Source: Betaproteobacteria bacterium (lineage in GTDB: Bacteria; Pseudomonadota; Gammaproteobacteria; Burkholderiales; SG8-41). From it: a stretch of DNA of 64,000 bases. The translations under genes were made by a program, and so were the position numbers. The first letter of the stretch is position 1; the number at the start of each line of letters is the position of its first letter. The stretch is taken from positions 1 through 64,000 of the forward strand of contig JACPTK010000116.1 of NCBI GenBank assembly GCA_016192825.1, in the 5' to 3' direction. Below are positions 8,632-19,280 of the stretch, piece after piece. Below the pieces are notes generated by a model. It was not told the origin of the DNA and made no database searches. It worked only from the letters and a program-made list of their open reading frames with translations.

Positions 8632-9609
8632 TCATTGCACCTTCAGCTTGAGATCGCGGACAACCTTCCCCCACTTCTGGTGCTCGCCCTTGAGGAACTC
8701 TCCGAACGTCCTGGGGTCGGTTGCAACGATATTGGTGCCCACCCGGTCGAATGCGGTCCTTATCTCGGGCCTCTGGAGCAGATTTGTCACGTCCTGATGC
8801 AGCCGCTTGATGGCGACCGCCGGGGTGCCGCGCGGCACGAGAATCCCGGTCCACAGCGCAGCATCGTAGCCCGGTATGGTTTCCGCAATGCTGGGGACGT
8901 CCGGCAGTTCCGGCGAGCGCTTCGCGGTCGTCACCGCGATGATGCGAAGCAGCCCCGCCTTGTGCTGCGGGAGGATGCTGGAGACGCCGAGGCAGCCGAT
9001 CTTGACCTGCCCGCCCAGCAGATCGGCGCGCACCGCGCCGCTCCCCTTGTACGGGATGTGAACGATGTTGATGTTGGCCATGCTGGCGAACATCGCCTGG
9101 AACAGGTGCATCGCGCCCCCCTGTCCCGAGGAGGCGTAGTTGTGCTTGCCCGGCTCCCTCTTCGCCAGCGCAATCAGCTCGCTCACCGTCTTCACGGGGA
9201 GCGAGGGATGAACGGTCAGGCCGTAGGGCTGGCTGCCGATCTGCATGACCGGCTCGAAGTCCTTCTGCACGTTGTACGGCACCCTCTTGTACAGGTTCGG
9301 AACGATGGCGTGGGGCGTCCCCGTGGCGAGCACGGTGTAGCCGTCGGGGCTCGCTTTCGCGGCGATCTCCGTACCGATGAGGCTGCCGGCGCCAACGCGG
9401 TTGTCGATCACCACCTGCTGGCCCAACAACTCCGGCAGCTTGATCGCCACGATGCGTATCACCACGTCCGTGGAACCGCCCGCCCCGAACGGAATAATCA
9501 TACGGATCGGCTTGGTGGGATATGCCTGTCCCAGCGCGGACCCCAGCCCGGAGGCCAGGACGATGCCGCACGACAACGAAACCACGCGTTTCCACACTGC
9601 TGCATTCAT
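8632..9609 (-). CDS. Bug/TctC family tripartite tricarboxylate transporter receptor
   Basis: A 325-residue periplasmic solute-binding protein of the Bug family, which delivers small carboxylates or related ligands to a TctAB permease. The N-terminus is a signal peptide (MNAAVWKRVVSLSCGIVLAS, then GLGSALGQA). The mature start YPTKPIRMIIPFGAGGSTDV is the family signature, and TPDGY-like (SPDGYTVLA), YKGSGAVRADLLGGQV and LPDVPSIAET motifs follow. ATG 9609 has a strong AGGAG site. No tctA/tctB genes are next to it, so it is an orphan receptor, as is usual for Bug paralogues. The ligand cannot be told from sequence. Confidence 0.92.
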   Translation of the reverse strand: MNAAVWKRVVSLSCGIVLASGLGSALGQAYPTKPIRMIIPFGAGGSTDVVIRIVAIKLPELLGQQVVIDNRVGAGSLIGTEIAAKASPDGYTVLATGTPHAIVPNLYKRVPYNVQKDFEPVMQIGSQPYGLTVHPSLPVKTVSELIALAKREPGKHNYASSGQGGAMHLFQAMFASMANINIVHIPYKGSGAVRADLLGGQVKIGCLGVSSILPQHKAGLLRIIAVTTAKRSPELPDVPSIAETIPGYDAALWTGILVPRGTPAVAIKRLHQDVTNLLQRPEIRTAFDRVGTNIVATDPRTFGEFLKGEHQKWGKVVRDLKLKVQ

Positions 9610-9881
9610 GAATTTCTCCTCGTGTTGTTGATTGCGCTCCAGTTGACCTGGGCGCCGCTGGGTCGCACGACCATTGCCCATTAACCCTTGCAAACTCGAG
9701 ACCGTGCCAGGGTCCCCCGGTATGCGTTGTTCCCCGCATGCTACCATCAGATGCGGCGCGTGGTGAAGCGGCCCGGTATCCGCTGTCTGCGGCAGCCGCG
9801 CGCAGAAAGCGGGGACCGATCCCGGGACAGCTTCAGGCTGATCGCCACGTGCCAATAGCCAGACACTGACCGCCGAGGCTG
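9610..9881. other. Divergent intergenic region with no recognised element
   Basis: A 272-base gap between the Bug gene (minus) and the ABC ATPase gene (plus). It must contain both promoters, but I see no convincing -10/-35 pair, terminator, repeat or small reading frame with a ribosome site. Confidence 0.5.
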
Positions 9882-10556
9882 ATGCTCAGGATCGACAATC
9901 TTGGCAAATCCTATGGCGGCGCGCGCTCGCGCGAAGTGCTGCGCGACATCTCGTTCGAGATCCGGCGCGGCGAATATATCGCCATCGTCGGCGAGTCGGG
10001 AGTCGGGAAGTCCACACTGCTCAATCTCGTGGCGGGGCTCGAAGTGCCCGACCGCGGCGGCATTTCGCTTGATGGCGTCGAGCTGACGGCGCTGGACGAT
10101 ACCGCGCGGACGCTGTTGCGGCGCAGCCGTATCGGATTCGTGTTTCAGGCGTTTCACCTCCTGCCGCACCTTACCGTGGCCCAGAACGTCGCACTCCCCC
10201 TTTCCCTGAATGGAATCGATCCTGCGCAAGCGGCGGCACGCGTCGCCTCGATGCTGGACGCCATTGGCCTGACCGCCGCATCCAACGTCTACCCGCGAGA
10301 GCTGTCCGGAGGCGAATCGCAGCGCGTCGCGATTGCGCGGGCGCTGGCGCACCGGCCGCTGCTCCTGCTGGCGGATGAGCCGACCGGCAATCTCGACCCG
10401 GCAACCGCGAGCCAGGTGCTGGCGCTGCTGCGGGACCAGGTCAAGCGCGAATCCGGCGCCGGCATCCTCGTCACCCACTCGGCCGTCGCGGCCGCCACGA
10501 CCGACCGCGTCCTCGTGCTCACCGCCGAGGGTTTGCGCCCGGCGGCGAGCGCGTGA
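9882..10556 (+). CDS. ABC transporter ATP-binding protein (LolD/MacB type)
   Basis: A 224-residue ATPase with Walker [10 protein letters not shown] (about residue 38), Q-loop [10 protein letters not shown], signature [15 protein letters not shown], Walker [14 protein letters not shown] and H-loop VTHS. The sequence type is that of ATPases serving FtsX/MacB-fold permeases, which work on lipoproteins or other outer-leaflet substrates rather than importing solutes. It is followed by the matching permease and an AttH-like secreted protein, a recurring three-gene set. A 7-base-period repeat (10557-10618) separates it from the permease. Confidence 0.93.
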   Translation: MLRIDNLGKSYGGARSREVLRDISFEIRRGEYIAIVGESGVGKSTLLNLVAGLEVPDRGGISLDGVELTALDDTARTLLRRSRIGFVFQAFHLLPHLTVAQNVALPLSLNGIDPAQAAARVASMLDAIGLTAASNVYPRELSGGESQRVAIARALAHRPLLLLADEPTGNLDPATASQVLALLRDQVKRESGAGILVTHSAVAAATTDRVLVLTAEGLRPAASA

Positions 10557-10618
10557 TGTGCGACAAGTGACGCGTCATGGGTATTCGATCCACGACTCAC
10601 GAATCACGATTCACGAAG
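10557..10618. repeat. Heptad repeat element C
   Basis: A right-hand array with units CACGACT, CACGAAT, CACGATT, CACGAAG at about 10592-10618. The left arm is only a short GACAAGTGACGCG. Read through, the array lies in an open frame ahead of the permease (THESRFTK), but I place the permease start after it. Confidence 0.6.
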
Positions 10619-10639
10619 TTCGGCGACCGGTGGCCGCTG

Positions 10640-13135
10640 ATGCACGCGCTCATCGCCGGATCCCTTCGCGAGAACCCGGGGCGATTTCTGCTTGCAATCG
10701 CCGCAATCGCGCTGGGTGTCGCGCTGGGCGTCGCGGTCCATCTCATCAATTCCAGCGCGCTCAATGAATTCGAACTCGCCGCGCGGCACCTCGCCGGCGA
10801 GGCCGACCTGGTGGTGCGCGGGCCGCGCGCGGGCTTTGACGAGGCGCTCTATCCGCGCCTGGCCCGGCTGCCGCAGGTCGAGGCGGCAAATCCCGCGGTG
10901 GAGCTCGAAGTGCCGCTCGCCGGCCGCCAGGACAGCCTGCGGATCATCGGTTTCGATCCGCTGCGCGCCGCCCAGGTGCAGCCGTCGCTGCTGCCCGAGC
11001 GCGCCGGCATCGTGCTCGATCTCTTCGACGCGGACGCGATACTGCTCAGCCCGGCCGCGGCCGAGTGGCTCCATCTCAAGGCGGGAGACCCGCTTGCCGT
11101 TCAGGTTGGCACGCGCAAAGTCCCGCTCAAGGTCGCAGGCCTTCTGCCCCGGGGCGCCTACCGCCAGCGGGTCGGCGTGATGGACGTGGCCACCGCTCAG
11201 TGGCGCCTGGAGCGCCTTGGTCGCCTCAACCGGATCGACCTGCGGCTGAAGCCGGGGACGGACGTTGCCGCCTTCCGGCGCGAACTGCAGGCTATGCTTC
11301 CTGCGGGCGTGCACGCGGTCGCGCCGGATACCGAAGGCGAGCGCGCCGCGATTCTCACGCGGGCCTACCGGCTCAACCTCGACATGCTGGCGCTCGTCGC
11401 GTTGTTCACGGGCGCGTTCCTGGTGTTTTCAGCGCAGGTGCTGGCCGCCTTGCGAAGGCGCGCGCAGCTTGCGCTGTTGCGCGCGCTGGGCGTCACGCGC
11501 GGCGCGCTTGCTGTCGGGCTCGTTGCGGAAGGCGCGGCGATCGGCGCCATCGGTTCCCTGTTCGGCGTTGTGCTCGGCTATGCGGTGGCGCGTTACGCGC
11601 TGTCCGTGGTGGGCGCCGATCTCGGGGCGGGCTATTTCCGCGGCATTGCGGCAAGCCTGAACGCGGAACCGCAGGCGCTCGCGCGGTTTTTCACCCTGGG
11701 CGTGCTCTTCGCCGTGCTGGGGGCTGCGGCACCAGCGTGGCAGGCGGCGCGACGCCCGCCGGCGCGAGCGCTGCGCGCCGGGGACGAAGAGGAAGGGCTC
11801 CGGAAAGTGCACACGTTGTGGTGGGGCGTCGCCTTGCTCGTGTCGGGAATGCTGCTTGCCGCCGCTCCCGCGATGAACGGCCTTCCGATCGCGGGATATA
11901 TCGCCATTGGCCTGATCCTGCTGGGGGCCGTGCTCGTCATGCCCCAGCTCACCGGGGCGTGCCTCGCGCGCCTGCCCTCGCCAGCGCACGCGGCTGCGGG
12001 TATCGCTATCGCCCAGCTCAAGGCCACGCCGCGCCAGGTTGCGCTCAGCGTGGCGGCCATCGTCATCAGCTTCAGCCTCATGGTCTCGATGCTGATCATG
12101 GTGGGCTCGTTCCGGGGTTCGCTCGAGACCTGGCTCGAGCGCATGCTCCCCGCCGATCTTTACCTGCGCGCCGCGCGCTTTGGCGAGACGGCGTTCTTCA
12201 CCCCCGCCGAGCAGGCGCGCATCGCCGCGACGCCGGGCGTCGGGCGGGTCGAATTCGTCCGCGCCCAGACCCTGCTGCTGGCGCCGGAGCGCCCTCCGCT
12301 CACCCTGCTCGCGGGTCCGGTCGACGCCGGAGACCCGGGCAGCGTGCTGCCCCTGACCGCGCCGGCGCGCACGACGCGGCCGGAGGAGCCGCCACCGGTG
12401 TGGGTTTCCGAGGTTGCCGCTGATTTTTACGGCTTCCGTACCGGCGACCGCGTGCAACTGCCCATCGGCGACGCGCCGCGCCTCTACACGATCGCCGGCG
12501 TGTGGCGCGACTACGCACGCCAGAACGGCGCCATCGCGATCAATCGCGGGACGTACGTCAAAGTGACCGGCGACACGCTCGTCAACGATGCCGCCGTGTG
12601 GCTCGCCCCGGGGGCATCCGTGACGCACGTGCAGCGCGGCTTGCGCGAGCGGCTGCCGGACGCCGCCCGCCTGGAGATCGCCACCACGCGCGAGATGCGC
12701 GACCTCTCGCTCGGCGCCTTCGACCGGACTTTCGCCATCACCTACGCGCTCGAGATCGCCGCGATCCTGATCGGCCTGTTCGGCGTCAGCGTCTCTTTCA
12801 GCGCGCAGGCGCTCGCCCGCCGCCGCGAATTCGGCGTGCTGCGCCACCTCGGCATGACCCGGCGCGGGATCGGCACGCTGCTCGGCTGCGAAGGCACGCT
12901 GGTCGCCGCGCTGGGCACCGCCTTCGGCCTGGCGGCCGGCTGCGGAGTCGGTCTGATCCTGATCCACGTCGTCAACCGCCAGTCCTTTCACTGGAGCATG
13001 GAACTGCACGTGTCGTGGCTGCCGATCGCCGGACTGGCGGCACTCATCGTGGCCGCGGCGGCGGTCACGGCGGTTTGGAGCGGGCGCGCGGCGATGGGCG
13101 ATGACGTCGTTCGCGCCGTGCATGAAGACTGGTAA
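10640..13135 (+). CDS. ABC transporter permease, FtsX/MacB fold, duplicated (ten-helix) type
   Basis: An 831-residue inner-membrane permease. It has one N-terminal helix (ENPGRFLLAIAAIALGVALG), a large periplasmic domain, three helices around residues 240-370 with the FtsX signature (RRRAQLALLRALGVTRGAL), a central pair of helices near 410-450, a second periplasmic domain, and a final FtsX helix bundle (RRREFGVLRHLGMTRRGIG). This duplicated architecture is that of large lipoprotein-release or lipid-handling permeases paired with a LolD-type ATPase. The frame opens at 10577, but the first 21 codons derive from a heptad repeat, so ATG 10640 (MHALIAGSL) is the better start. The downstream gene encodes a secreted AttH-like protein that probably shares its pathway. 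Confidence 0.9.
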   Translation: MHALIAGSLRENPGRFLLAIAAIALGVALGVAVHLINSSALNEFELAARHLAGEADLVVRGPRAGFDEALYPRLARLPQVEAANPAVELEVPLAGRQDSLRIIGFDPLRAAQVQPSLLPERAGIVLDLFDADAILLSPAAAEWLHLKAGDPLAVQVGTRKVPLKVAGLLPRGAYRQRVGVMDVATAQWRLERLGRLNRIDLRLKPGTDVAAFRRELQAMLPAGVHAVAPDTEGERAAILTRAYRLNLDMLALVALFTGAFLVFSAQVLAALRRRAQLALLRALGVTRGALAVGLVAEGAAIGAIGSLFGVVLGYAVARYALSVVGADLGAGYFRGIAASLNAEPQALARFFTLGVLFAVLGAAAPAWQAARRPPARALRAGDEEEGLRKVHTLWWGVALLVSGMLLAAAPAMNGLPIAGYIAIGLILLGAVLVMPQLTGACLARLPSPAHAAAGIAIAQLKATPRQVALSVAAIVISFSLMVSMLIMVGSFRGSLETWLERMLPADLYLRAARFGETAFFTPAEQARIAATPGVGRVEFVRAQTLLLAPERPPLTLLAGPVDAGDPGSVLPLTAPARTTRPEEPPPVWVSEVAADFYGFRTGDRVQLPIGDAPRLYTIAGVWRDYARQNGAIAINRGTYVKVTGDTLVNDAAVWLAPGASVTHVQRGLRERLPDAARLEIATTREMRDLSLGAFDRTFAITYALEIAAILIGLFGVSVSFSAQALARRREFGVLRHLGMTRRGIGTLLGCEGTLVAALGTAFGLAAGCGVGLILIHVVNRQSFHWSMELHVSWLPIAGLAALIVAAAAVTAVWSGRAAMGDDVVRAVHEDW

Positions 13136-13273
13136 CGCGTGACTGGTGACTCGTGACTCGTGACTCGACCAAACAGTCTCCCACCAGACGCAGGATGCTG
13201 GCCTTGCTGGCCGGCGCGCTCTGCGCGCCGAAAGCGACGGCGCAAATCACCAGTCACGAGTCACGAGTCACGC
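13136..13273. repeat. Heptad inverted-repeat element D, overlapping a gene start
   Basis: Left arm 13136-13167: GTGACTG, GTGACTC, GTGACTC, GTGACTC. Right arm 13248-13273: reverse-complementary units CCAGTCA, CGAGTCA, CGAGTCA, CG. The arms are about 80 bases apart. They pair almost perfectly over 20 bases. The left arm contains the GTG start of the AttH-like gene; the right arm is translated as part of its signal-peptide region. Confidence 0.8.
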
Positions 13274-14271
13274 CTTTCGCACCCGTAGTGCCGGGATACA
13301 GAATGCGCTTCCCGGACGATGAGGGCAGCCATCCCGACTTCAGAATCGAATGGTGGTACATCACCGGCTGGCTGGAGGACGCCGGGAAGCCGCTGGGCTT
13401 CCAGATCACGTTCTTCCGCGCGCGCCCCGAGCTGAAACACGACAATCCCAGTGCCTTCGCGCCGCGCCAGATCCTGATCGCGCACGCGGCGCTTTCCGAT
13501 CCCGCCCACGGCAGGCTGATCCATGCGCAGCGCGCAGCGCGAGCCGGCTTCGGGCTGGCGGGCGCCGACGAGGGCCGCACGCGGGTAACGATCGACGATT
13601 GGCGGCTGCAGCAGGCCGACACTTCCTATCGGGCGCAGATCGGGACGCGGGACTTTTCGCTCGATCTGGCGTTCGAAGCAACGCAGCCGCCAATGAAACA
13701 GGGCCGGGACGGATTCAGCCGCAAAGGACCCGCGCCCGAATCAGCCAGCTACTACTACAGTCTGCCGCACCTCCTGGTAAGCGGATCCGTCGAGCGCGAG
13801 GGGAAGACGCTCCGAGTCAGCGGTTCCGCCTGGCTCGATCACGAGTGGTCGTCGCAATACCTCGAGAAGGACGCCACGGGTTGGGACTGGATCGGCATCA
13901 ACCTCGACGGCGGCGCCGCGCTGATGGCCTTCCGCATGCGCGACCGGCAAGGCGGCCATTATTGGGCGGGTGGCGCGCTGCGCGACCCCAATGGCCGCCT
14001 TAGAATATTTTCACCCGATGAGGTGCGATTCTTTCCCCGCCGCGAGTGGAAATCAGCGCGCACCGGCACTTCTTATCCCGTGTCGTTCTTGGTAAGAGCG
14101 GGCGATCGCGAGTTCGCGATCGAGCCGCTCTTCGACGACCAGGAGCACGACACGCGCGCCTCGACCGGGACGATCTACTGGGAAGGCGCCGTGCGCGCGC
14201 TGCGCGATGGGAAGCCCGTCGGCCTCGGCTACCTGGAACTCACGGGTTACTGGCGGCGCCTCAGTCTGTAA
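13153..14271 (+). CDS. AttH/CrtC-like secreted protein (carotenoid 1,2-hydratase family)
   Basis: A 372-residue exported protein of the lipocalin-like AttH group, related to carotenoid hydratase CrtC. The recognisable segments are HPDFRIEWWYITGWLE (about 55-70), FQITFFR, QILIAHAALSD, YYYSLPHLLVSGSV, SAWLDHEWSSQYL and WDWIGINLDGGAALMAFRMR. Residues 12-31 (RRRMLALLAGALCAPKATAQ) form a Tat-like leader. Members beside FtsX-type ABC transporters are thought to act with them in the envelope, substrate unknown. GTG 13153 lies inside heptad array D. ATG 13195 is an alternative start lying between the two arms. Residues 32-42 (TSHESRVTPFA) are encoded by the repeat. Confidence 0.85.
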   Translation: MTRDSTKQSPTRRRMLALLAGALCAPKATAQITSHESRVTPFAPVVPGYRMRFPDDEGSHPDFRIEWWYITGWLEDAGKPLGFQITFFRARPELKHDNPSAFAPRQILIAHAALSDPAHGRLIHAQRAARAGFGLAGADEGRTRVTIDDWRLQQADTSYRAQIGTRDFSLDLAFEATQPPMKQGRDGFSRKGPAPESASYYYSLPHLLVSGSVEREGKTLRVSGSAWLDHEWSSQYLEKDATGWDWIGINLDGGAALMAFRMRDRQGGHYWAGGALRDPNGRLRIFSPDEVRFFPRREWKSARTGTSYPVSFLVRAGDREFAIEPLFDDQEHDTRASTGTIYWEGAVRALRDGKPVGLGYLELTGYWRRLSL

Positions 14272-14384
14272 CCGTCCCTCGAGATATTGAAATGCCGCAT
14301 GCGGCAGCCGGCGCGCGTTGAGCGGCGAGCCGCCCGTCTCCTACGCGCGCGGTCAAACGGGCCCGACAAGGTCCCGATGTGACG

Positions 14385-14927
14385 CTAGTTCAGCTTGCGC
14401 GGCTGCGCGTCCTGCGCCGGGGCGGCCTCGCCCAACTCTTCGTGAAGCGCGAGATTCACGTCCCAGTCGGTCCTGGCCACCTGCTCCCTCAGCAGCCGCG
14501 TGAAGATGTGCAGGAGCCGGGTGTCGAGCGAGATGTCTATGCCCTGTCCCCGGAGCGGATGGAGGCCGAGCATCTGGACGCCATCGTCGCGCTTCTTGCC
14601 GCTTGCCTTGGCCAGCAGCACCGGCGCCTCGCCGAGAGGCAGGCGGCGCGGCGCCTCCCGCGGCGGCTCCTCGAACGCCTTGGAATAGTTGGCCTGCCGC
14701 GCGTAGCCCTCGTGCTGGATGTCGAGGACGGTCCGCCGGGTACCCGGATCCACCTGCTGCTGCACCGCCCGGTCCCACTCCAGCATCTTGACCAGCATGC
14801 CCCACAGCCGCTTGGTGAACCTGCGCGTGAGCCAGAACCGGAACTCGCAGCCGTCGCTGGTGGAAAACCGCAACAGGAGGCGGTCCTCCGTCTCGTCGTG
14901 TCGAATCTGGATCTGATGGATACCCAT
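14385..14927 (-). CDS. Conserved hypothetical cytoplasmic protein
   Basis: A 180-residue protein that I do not recognise by family. It begins MGIHQIQIRHDETEDRLLLR with a beta-rich start, followed by FSTSDGCEFRFWLTRRFTKRLW and a charged helical middle (REAPRRLPLGEAPVLLAKAS). The last third reads like a second small domain (GIDISLDTRLLHIFTRLLRE). It has no signal peptide or membrane span. ATG 14927 was chosen because the upstream part of the frame is low-complexity arginine-rich sequence typical of non-coding GC-rich DNA. It lies downstream of clpB on the same strand but beyond the clpB terminator, so it is probably independently transcribed. Confidence 0.7.
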   Translation of the reverse strand: MGIHQIQIRHDETEDRLLLRFSTSDGCEFRFWLTRRFTKRLWGMLVKMLEWDRAVQQQVDPGTRRTVLDIQHEGYARQANYSKAFEEPPREAPRRLPLGEAPVLLAKASGKKRDDGVQMLGLHPLRGQGIDISLDTRLLHIFTRLLREQVARTDWDVNLALHEELGEAAPAQDAQPRKLN

Positions 14928-15007
14928 AATCGGCGCACTGGCTCCAGGGACGCAGCCTATTTTAGGGCCTACGGGATGCGGCCGGCGTGCGGGTGGCCAC
15001 AAATGGA

Positions 15008-15032
15008 AAGCCCCGCGCAGGGCGCGGGGCTC
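15008..15032 (-). terminator. Rho-independent terminator of clpB
   Basis: The perfect 9-bp stem GCCCCGCGC / GCGCGGGGC (15010-15018 with 15022-15030) has a 3-base loop. On the minus strand it is followed by TTTCCATTT. It lies 100 bases past the clpB stop. Confidence 0.8.
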
Positions 15033-15129
15033 GTTTGCGTCCGGATATCCGGTACCGGATCCGGGGCGGCGCGCTGCCCTGCTTGTTTTCTTTCGCGCAT
15101 CGGCCGGCGAAGTCAACGGCGCCAGCGGC

Positions 15130-17727
<2,598 letters not shown>

Positions 17728-17759
17728 GTCTCGCCCGTAACTATTTGACTTGAATGGAT

Positions 17760-17786
17760 ATTGGGCGCGACGTTTGTGTTTTCAAG
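17760..17786 (-). promoter_or_regulatory. Sigma-32 heat-shock promoter of clpB
   Basis: On the minus strand CTTGAAA (17786-17780) is followed after exactly 14 bases by CCCAAT (17765-17760) and then AT. This closely matches the sigma-32 consensus CTTGAAA-N13-15-CCCCATnT and lies 33 bases before the clpB ATG. Confidence 0.82.
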
Positions 17787-17880
17787 CCCCGACCGTGGAT
17801 ATTGTCCGCCTAAAGCGGATCAGCGTCGCTCCGCTGCGCATGCACGTCAAAGATCATGCCCCGGCCCAGGCGGGGGCGGT

Positions 17881-17894
17881 TTGATTTAGAACAA
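17881..17894 (+). promoter_or_regulatory. FNR/ANR-like box
   Basis: TTGATTTAGAACAA at 17881-17894 matches the FNR-family consensus TTGAT-N4-ATCAA in nine of ten positions. It lies 60 bases before the DUF2892 start, a position used for activation. It suggests oxygen-responsive control of DUF2892 and possibly of the RND and cyd genes behind it. Confidence 0.5.
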
Positions 17895-17954
17895 GGCGCG
17901 CGGGTGCTGGTGACGGACAATGTCGTTGGAATTCATTTTGTTAAGAGAATTATC

Positions 17955-18170
17955 ATGACCACCGAGCGATGGGTCCGCATTATCGCCGGCGACTTCGTGC
18001 TGGTGTCGCTGGCGCTGGGCGTCGAGGCGAGTCCGCTGTACGTGTCCAGGCATTTCCTCTGGCTGGCCGCGTTCGTCGGCGCCAACCTGTTCCAAAGCGG
18101 CTTCACCCGCATCTGCCCGCTGGAATCCATACCGCGCCGGCTCGGCGTGAAGTCAGCGGGTGCCGCCTGA
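17955..18170 (+). CDS. DUF2892 (YgaP-type membrane anchor) protein
   Basis: A 71-residue protein with two hydrophobic helices (IIAGDFVLVSLALGVEASPL and FLWLAAFVGANLFQSGF), followed by the conserved TRICPLESI(P) tail found in the membrane part of the rhodanese YgaP and in free-standing DUF2892 proteins. The cysteine in CPLE is retained. These proteins sit in the inner membrane, often near sulfur-transfer or redox genes; the exact role is unknown. ATG 17955 follows an AAGAGAA site. The RND adaptor gene begins 53 bases downstream, and an FNR-like box lies upstream. Confidence 0.85.
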   Translation: MTTERWVRIIAGDFVLVSLALGVEASPLYVSRHFLWLAAFVGANLFQSGFTRICPLESIPRRLGVKSAGAA

Positions 18171-18223
18171 AAGCGCCGCCGGCAAAACAGCAGGTGCTCC
18201 GCCCCCACGCGGCCGTGCGGACC

Positions 18224-19270
18224 ATGCGCGTCGTGGTCTTTTTCGCCGCCACGCTACTCCTCGCCGCCTGCGGCAAATCCCCCGAATCCTCGCCGCCGTC
18301 CGTGGCGCCGGCCCTGCGGTCTGCGGCTGTCGAGCTGCGCGAGGTGGATCTCACGTACTCCGCCGAAGGCGTGGTCGAGGCGGTGCGCCAGTCCACCGTC
18401 GCCGCGCAGATCGCCGGTCGCATCGTGGACATCCGATTCGACGTCGGCGACCACGTGAAGAAGGGCGAGGTCATCGTGCGCATCGACGAGCGCGCCGCGA
18501 CCCAGGCGGTGGCAGCGAGCGTGGCGCAGGTCCGCGAAGCCCAGGCGGCGCTCGCCAACGCCCGCGCGCAGTACGAGCGCTCGAAGCAGCTCCTTGCCCA
18601 GAAGTTCATCAGCCAGGCCGCCTTCGACCAGACCGAGGCGGCCTACAAGGCCGCCCGGGAACGCGTCGCGGGCGTGCTCGCCGGCGCCGGGCAGGCCGCC
18701 ACCGAGCGGGGTTTCGCCACCATCGTTGCGCCGTACAGCGGGGTCGTTTCGGCGCGGCACGTGGAGCTGGGCGAGATGGCCACGCCGGGCCGGCCGCTCA
18801 TGACCGGGTTCGATCCTTCGACGCTGCGCGCCGTGGCGAACGTGCCGCAGGCGCAGGTCGCGGCCATCCAGTCCGCCGCCAGGGCGCGGGTCGAAGCGCC
18901 CTCGATCGGCAAATGGGTGGACGTGCGCCAGATCACGGTCGTGCCCTCGGCCGACCCGCGCACGCACACCACGCGCGTGCGGCTCGACCTGCCCGAAGAC
19001 GTGCGCGGCCTCTATCCCGGGGTCTACGCGCGCGCGCACTTCGTGACCGGTCGGGCGACGAAGCTGATGGCGCCGCGCGCGGCGGTGATCCATCGCAGTG
19101 AAGTCACCGCGGTGTACGTGGTGGACGGAAGGAATCCGCCGCAGCTCAGGCAGGTGCGGCTCGGCGCCGCCGGCGACGAGACCCACGTCGAGATCCTGGC
19201 GGGACTCAAGCCCGGCGAGCAGGTCGCGCTGGAACCGGTCAAGGCCGGCATCGCCACGGCCGGCGGCTAG
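18224..19270 (+). CDS. RND efflux periplasmic adaptor (membrane fusion protein), lipoprotein
   Basis: A 348-residue adaptor that links an inner-membrane RND pump to an outer-membrane channel. It starts with a lipoprotein signal (MRVVVFFAATLLLAACGK; lipobox LAAC). The biotinyl-lipoyl-like halves flank a helical hairpin (ASVAQVREAQAALANARAQY...KFISQAAFDQTEAAY, about 85-155). The beta-barrel and membrane-proximal domains follow (TVVPSADPRTHTTRVRLDL; GLKPGEQVAL). It lies ten bases upstream of the pump gene, so the two form one operon. No TolC-type channel gene is in this window. Confidence 0.93.
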   Translation: MRVVVFFAATLLLAACGKSPESSPPSVAPALRSAAVELREVDLTYSAEGVVEAVRQSTVAAQIAGRIVDIRFDVGDHVKKGEVIVRIDERAATQAVAASVAQVREAQAALANARAQYERSKQLLAQKFISQAAFDQTEAAYKAARERVAGVLAGAGQAATERGFATIVAPYSGVVSARHVELGEMATPGRPLMTGFDPSTLRAVANVPQAQVAAIQSAARARVEAPSIGKWVDVRQITVVPSADPRTHTTRVRLDLPEDVRGLYPGVYARAHFVTGRATKLMAPRAAVIHRSEVTAVYVVDGRNPPQLRQVRLGAAGDETHVEILAGLKPGEQVALEPVKAGIATAGG

Positions 19271-19280
19271 AACCTATCTC

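Noticed and set aside
10577-10639. N-terminal extension of the ABC permease starting at 10577
   Set aside because: The extra codons are translated heptad repeat (THESRFTK), and the true N-terminal helix follows ATG 10640.
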